From Amorphophallus konjac (taxonomy: Eukaryota > Streptophyta > Magnoliopsida > Alismatales > Araceae), in assembly GCA_022559845.1 (NCBI GenBank), contig CM040124.1, positions 65,929,491 to 65,993,490 on the forward strand: a DNA stretch of 64,000 bases, read 5' to 3'. The notes below the pieces were generated by a model. That model ran no database searches. It was not told where the DNA came from and saw only the letters and a list, made by a program, of their open reading frames with translations. Of this stretch, positions 58,442 through 64,000 are shown one piece after another. The translations under genes and the position numbers were made by a program. Position 1 is the first letter of the stretch. Every line of letters begins with the position of its first letter.

Positions 58442-61400
58442 AAGGTAATTCTAAATGAAGGTATTTTTGTCATAGACCTTAATTTGTCATATATGGAATC
58501 CACATCATGGGTATTGGATACTGGATGTGCATCTCATATCTGTAATTCTGTGCAGGTGCTGGCAAATAGAAGGCGATTGGGCAAAAAGGAGATTGAACTG
58601 AGGATGGGCAATGGAGCTTTAGTTTCTGCCAAAGCTGTCGGGACTGCACGCCTCAGTTTACCTTCAGGAGTCATTCTGGAGCTGAATGACTGTTATTATG
58701 TTCCTAATATTATTAAGAACATTATTTCAATCTCTGGCTTGTATAACATTGGATATACATTGGCTTTTAATAGCACTGGGTGCTCTATAATGAATAATGG
58801 TTTGGTTATAGCCAATGGTTCATTAGTCAATGGTCTATATGTATTAGATACACGTTCTAATGTTATGCAAATTTCAATGCTGATGAAGTGAATTCTGCAT
58901 ATCTATGGCATTGCAGACTTGGTCATGTAGGTGAGAAAAGAGTCTCTCACTTACACTCAAATGGGTATTTGAATTCGTTCGAATACAAGCCATTTGATAC
59001 CTGTGAGTCGTGTCTCATGGGGAAAATGACCAAGGCTCCCTTTGGTGGACATGGTGAGAGGGCTGTTGACCTTCTCGAGCTCATACACTCGGATGTGTGT
59101 GGACCCATGTCCATAGAAGCAAAAGGAGGTTATCTCTATTTCATTTCTTTTATTGATGACTTCTCTAGATATGGCTATGTGTATTTAATGAGACATAAGT
59201 CACAAGCCTTTGAGAAGTTTAAGGAATACAAGAATGAAGTAGAGAAACAGACTGGCAAAAGTATTAAGGCTCTTCGATCGGATCGAGGAGGTGAATACTT
59301 AAGCCATGAATTCACTTCTTATCTTAAAGACCATGGAATAGTTTCTCAGTGGACTCCACCGTATACACCACAGCACAATGGTGTATCCGAGAGGAGAAAC
59401 AGGACCTTGTTAGACATGGTCCGATCCATGATGTCTATGTCAGGACTACCCTTGTCTCTCTGGGGCTATGCGTTAGAGACTGCGGCTTATTTATTGAATA
59501 GGATATCAAGTAAATCAGTTCCTTCTATTCCATATGAGATATGGAAGGGCAGGAAACCAAATTTTAATCACATTAAAATTTGGGGGTGTCCTGCTCATGT
59601 AAAGAAGAACGAGAGTGATAAGCTTGAGTCGAGAACCGATAAGTGTAGGTTTGTGGGATATCCAAAGGAGACGTTTGGATATTATTTCTATCACCCTTCT
59701 GAGCAAAGGGTCTTAGTGGCCAAGAGAGCTGTATTTCTGGAAAGAGAATATCTACTCCAGAAAAATAGTGGGAGCCAGATAGAATTGGACGAGGTCCAAG
59801 AACCACAACCCATAGACACAAACTCATTAGATGAGACTGTATCGGTTGATCCTATTCAAGGTGAAACACTGACACTACGGAGATCTGGTAGACTACCGAG
59901 AGAACCTGAGAGATATGTTGGACATGTCTCAGAGGGGTCCTCTAAGGTATGTATCGATGAGGATGATGATCCTCAGTCGTACCAGGAGGCGATCCGTAGT
60001 GTAGACTCCGAGAAATGGCAAGAGGCAATGGATTCAGAGATCAGTCCATGTACACCAATAAAGTTTGGAACTTAGTTGATGTACCCGAAAGGAAGGTCCC
60101 TATCGGCTGCAAATAGATTTTCAAAAGGAAAATCGGTGCAGATGGACAGATTGACACATACAAGGCTAGACTAGTGGCGAAAGGATATCGTCAAAGGTAA
60201 GGCATTGACTATGACGAGACGTTTTCGCCGGTAGCCATGGTTAAGTCAATCAGAATCCTCCTTGCCATTGCTGCATACTTGGATTACGAGATCTGGCAAA
60301 TGGATGTGAAGACAGCTTTTCTTAATGGAAACCTGTCAGAAGAGGTGTACATGGTACAACCTGAGGGATTCACTCCAAGCCACATCCTAATAAGGTATGC
60401 AAACTTCAAAGGTCCATTTATGGATTAAAGCAGGCATCTAGAAGCTGGAACTTAAGATTTGACGAGGCTGTCAAATCTTTCAACTTCATTCGGAATGAAG
60501 ATGAACCCTGTGTTTACAAGAAGGTCAGTGGGAGCTCAGTGACCTTCTTGGTCCTTTATGTTGATGACATCTTACTCATTGGGAATGATATAGCGATGTT
60601 GACATCAACTAAGTCTTGGTTGTCCAAGACCTTCTCCATGAAGGATTTGGGAGAAGCATCCTATGTGCTGGGCATAAGGATCTATCGAGATAGATCTAAA
60701 AGGATGTTAGGATTATCTCAATCTATGTACATAGACGCTATCCTCAAAAGGTTTAGGATGGAAAATTTCAAGAGAGGTCTCATTCCCATGAGACATGGAA
60801 TTTGCCTATCCAAGGGGATGAGTCCTAAAACTTCTGAGGAGGTGGCACACATGAATAAGGTACCCTATGCTTCGGCGATAGGGTCAATCATGTATGTAAT
60901 GCTATGTACACGGCCTGATGTTGCCAATGCTTTGAGCATTGTCAGTAGATATCAGGCAAATCTAGGCGAAGAGCACTGGAAGGCAGTAAAGGGCATCCTT
61001 AAGTACCTGCGAAGGGCTAAGGATCTTTTTCTGCTTTATGGAGGAGAGGACCTACAGCTTAGAGCTTACACAGATTCTAGTTTCCAGTCAGATCCAGATG
61101 ACTGCAAATCCATGTCTGGATTTGTATTCATGTTGAATGGAGGGGCAGTCAGTTGGAGAAGCTCCAAGCAAGACACGACTGCAGATTCGACGACGGAGGC
61201 GGAATATATTGCTGCAGCTGAAGCTGCTAAGGAAGCCATCTGGATGAAGAAATTCATCTTGGAACTTGGCGTAGTTCCCGAGATATCAGCTCCCATCCCA
61301 TTATTTTATGATAATAATGGGGCCATCGCCCAGGCGAAGGAACCGAGATCTCACCAAAGGTCAAACCATATTCTCAGGCGCTTTCACCTTATTCGGGAGA

Positions 61401-61543
61401 TTGTTGATCGTGGAGATGTGATGGTAGAGCGTATACCGTCAGAAGACAACATAGCAGATCCACTGACTAAGCCTTTGACACAGACTGTATTTGAGCGTCA
61501 TCGGGATAAGATGGGCCTCAAAGTTGTGGGCAATTGGCTGTAG
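58442..61543 (+). pseudogene. Pol of element F (protease, integrase, RT, RNase H), frameshifted
   Basis: Protease (WVLDTGCASHIC) is in frame 2 to 58891. Integrase (HCRLGHVGEKR, CESCLMGKMTKAPF, HSDVCGP, RSDRGGEYLS, HNGVSERRN) is in frame 1, 58888 to about 60040. RT start is in frame 3 with TAG 60114 and TAA 60198 ([23 protein letters not shown]). RT end (YVDDILLIGND near 60558) and RNase H (TDSSFQSDPDD, STTEAEYIAA) are in frame 2 to 61543. All four domains are recognisable and the catalytic signatures are kept, but no continuous protein can be made. Confidence 0.92.
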
Positions 61544-61547
61544 TTCA

Positions 61548-61557
61548 AGTGGGAGAT
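61548..61557 (+). promoter_or_regulatory. Polypurine tract of element F
   Basis: AAGTGGGAGAT lies directly before the 3' LTR. Confidence 0.75.
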
Positions 61558-63141
61558 TGTTAGTGTTGGTGTGCTACAGGCCAATTTCGGGTCGGGTAGG
61601 CCCAATAGTTGTACGATCTTGTTCATTAATGAAGTGGTGTTTGAGCGTAAATATGCGATTGTGTTACTTTCCGTTGTCCCTAGGATATGTGGTTGTAAAG
61701 TCAGCTTGAGATGGGATCTCGAACATGAGATTGACTTTACATGTACACATACCTTAAACTGTTCCTGGTTGGAGGGTAATCACTCGGGGACTTTGATTAC
61801 CTATTAAACTAGTACACATGATGTGTCAGTGACCAGTCTCATGGTCATTGGTGCGGGGCACCAACACATATGTGTAGGTGTATGTCCTTGGAGGATGTGC
61901 ACTGAACTGATCCGCTATTGGATCTTCAGATGGTTGATTATACCTAATGTCAACTGAAGATCCAACGGTCTCAGTAGCATCGTTGGTCCTTTGACCTGAG
62001 ACATTGATCGGATCTTACACGAGGATTGGAATGGTTTAATTACTTAGCTAAGTGACTTTAACCATAAGTCATGAGTTGCCGAGTCGTTAACCACTCCAGG
62101 ATATGTATGAAGATCGTCAATGGTCAAGAAGGGATCGCTCACTGTCAGGTATATATCAGACAGTTAATGGGTCATGACATTGACGCTCCGTTAAATCCCT
62201 GCCCAGGGTCGTATGAGTTTGTTTAGAATGGACGTCATACACTTTAAGGAGGTCATAGTCAAATGGCACGATCATGGGGTTTGACAGATACCGTACCCTC
62301 GATCGTACCAGACTCATAGAAGGAGCGAGGGATTATATCGATGCGGTAACTGTGGACTTACAGGTACCAGACATGCTGGTTTAAACCCGGCGTCATCTAG
62401 GATCACGTGGATTTGCTTGACCCAACGTGATCGAAGGTTCGGAATGAATTAAACTATTATTCAGCTCTTGTAGAAGCGAATAATATGTTTAATTTACTTC
62501 TAATTGGGAATTAGAAGTTAATGGGCCTTAAACTAGAGTGACTATGGGCCTAGAGGATCACACACAATGGATTCTTGGGTGACGGATAATTATTATACAA
62601 ATGTATGTATTATTTCCTTTTAATTCCTTTTGGAAAGGAGTGTAAACGGAGTTTAATACATATGTATAATATGAGATAGGACATATATACAGTTTTGATC
62701 TTTTAGAACCCTTTTCTAATAAACCTAAACTCTATATATAGCTACCTACGTGAAGCTCATTCGAGCCTTCACTTCTTCCAACCTCTTAAGCTTAAGCAAG
62801 CACATAAGCTTAAGAGGAGGATTAGCCTCCCCCTTTCTCCCTCTTGCTCTCTCTCTCTCCAGAAGGTGATAGAGCCGGGGAAGGTCGTGCCGGGGAGGTA
62901 CCGTCGCTGCGCAAGGGTCCATGTGAATCTGCTCTAGAGGCCGTACAGCTGTGCGGCTCAGTTTCTCTACATCAGGCTTAGCGGACAGCGTTGTTCCGCG
63001 TAAGGTGAAACACGTAACCCGTAATTAGGGTATTAGAAACACCGATTAGAGCACATATTAAGCTTTCCATAACACCGGAATCGGGCAAATTAATTTTTGT
63101 TATTCGCTGCGTCGCCCGTAGGTGCTATGCGAAACCTTACA
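61558..63141 (+). repeat. 3' LTR of element F
   Basis: TGTTAGTG...CTTACA, same length as the 5' LTR, followed by TSD GTAAG. The ORFs within it are not genes. Confidence 0.93.
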
Positions 63142-63146
63142 GTAAG

Positions 63147-63996
63147 GACCATGATCAGCCCACACCACATTCATTTGATACCCTTGGCACAATGGATAGT
63201 GTCTCATTGCAAAAACAAGTGGGAGAGATATGAAGCCATAGCCAAGGCGGTGGCGGTTTGCTTATGTGGAGTCTTCCTTTTCACCACTACCGACCACCTC
63301 TTAGATATCCAAAATCTCAGCATCATTAGTGGGTTGTGGCGGGGTATGTCCATCTCTCAAGCGATCCTCTCATACCTCTACGAAGGACTAAGCTCCGCTT
63401 GCCTAGGAGGATCTTTGTTTGGCTCCATGATACTCCTCGAGTGTTGGATGGGAGTGAGAATCAAATTCCAACCAAAGGAGGATATTACTTCTGCTAGCCG
63501 GATATTTGGGAGCCACCCTCTCTTCTTCATTGGAGGGGCATCTGGATTTTCTTCACATGTTGAATGCAAGACGGCGGATAAGAAAAGTCGGGATGAATGG
63601 CACCTCTTCTTCAATACTTTACCAATGGAGAAATTCATCATGCGACCAAGAATCCTTCGGAGCCGTCTTCTTAGAATACCGCGGCGTCAAGGCCTGGACC
63701 TCCAGCTAGTGGAAAATACTACGATGGCGATCTACAACCCGCATCGGTGCCATCTTCAGATCGGACTACCTCGGATTGAAGCTCCTACACTATCACACTA
63801 CCCTCCCCTTCTAGCTAGGAAGATGGGGACCGAGGAAGATGAAAGAACAGTTCGGAACGCGCTGATCATGTGGGAGATCGGCAAGGTGCGTCCGTGGCAA
63901 GCCGAAGTGGGAGAGAACGACGAAGAACGCCGTGGCTACCTCAAAGATTTGAGGAAGATCCACCCTCTTGCGGATAAGAAGATGAATGTAACTTGA
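63147..63996 (+). CDS. DUF7745/PMD-like ORF, 3' part (split by element F)
   Basis: Continues the frame of 53568-53896 once element F and one GTAAG copy are removed: 329 + 850 = 1179 nt, 393 codons including the stop at 63994-63996. Features: a KWERYEAIAKAVAVCLCGVFLF segment start (quoted here only to WERYEAIAKAVAVC), hydrophobic helices around residues 130-200, FGSMILLECW, and a basic middle part with RILRSRLLRIPRR. An acidic tail ends the ORF. The family's usual layout of a leading W/THTF motif and a later hydrophobic block is kept. The true end could be spliced (GTAACT near the stop). The long open frame after removing F suggests F arrived while the ORF was still intact. Confidence 0.65.
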
Positions 63997-64000
63997 TTTT

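Larger units (their letters stand above)
53897..63141 (+). mobile_element. Element F: Ty1/copia retrotransposon
   Basis: LTRs 53897-55480 and 61558-63141, both 1584 bp; perfect TSD GTAAG at 53892-53896 and 63142-63146. The PBS matches initiator tRNA-Met. Order: gag, protease, integrase, RT, RNase H. At least five frame changes and stops in RT (60114-60116, 60198-60200) make it inactive. The LTRs differ at about 47 positions by eye (about 97%). The 5' LTR ends TA instead of CA (C-to-T). The 2.2-kb leader between PBS and gag is unusually long. Confidence 0.93.

Overview
This is repeat-dense DNA from a large-genome flowering plant. I found no tRNA, rRNA or clear host housekeeping gene. Nearly everything is LTR retrotransposon: Sirevirus-type and other Ty1/copia elements, Tat-like Ty3/gypsy, and gag-only non-autonomous elements. 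Captured plant mobile domain (PMD) and DUF7745-type genes are also present. The species cannot be named from the sequence.

Layout. (1) 1-22827 is a minus-strand, gag-only gypsy-like element (A), cut by the left window edge. Two elements are nested in it: B (3227-13802, plus-strand Sirevirus, TSD TCCCC) sits inside A's gag, and C (14474-20757, plus-strand relative of A, TSD AATAC/AACAC) sits inside A's 5' LTR. (2) 22828-25265 is a decayed Tat-like Ty3/gypsy integrase followed by a minisatellite; it is the right-hand host of A. (3) 25266-47803 is non-coding LTR-like DNA containing a 4.7-kb tandem duplication (26399-31110 and 31111-47803). The second copy is split by E (32846-44844, minus strand, TSD CACCG), a young gag-only Sirevirus with an intact 839-aa Gag carrying six zinc knuckles. 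(4) 46170-53100 is the 3' LTR and 3' interior of a minus-strand element (D), which carries an antisense PMD pseudogene with seven exons. (5) 53568-63996 is a DUF7745/PMD-like ORF split by F (53897-63141, plus-strand Ty1/copia, TSD GTAAG). Removing F and one TSD copy leaves one uninterrupted 392-codon frame.

Three insertions (B in A, E in the duplication, F in the DUF7745 gene) have perfect TSDs, so relative order is clear: A into the Tat remnant, then B and C into A; D beside the Z sequence, then the tandem duplication, then E into one copy. LTR pairs compared by eye suggest E is youngest (about 99% identical), B and F intermediate (about 97%), C oldest (about 95%).

The most unusual theme is that the elements carry arrays of short, family-specific motifs in non-coding DNA, many of them inverted repeats: GTCGAC hairpins in B, about 60 TGTAYAGACTT copies plus GAGACG boxes in E, TRACG...CGTYA inverted modules in D, GTGYRCCG boxes in the duplicated Z region, and three palindromic sets in the leader of F. 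One E-type array also occurs inside D. GTCGAC-type palindromes upstream of the promoter are a known Sirevirus feature; the other arrays and the sharing of a motif between E and D are not something I recognise.
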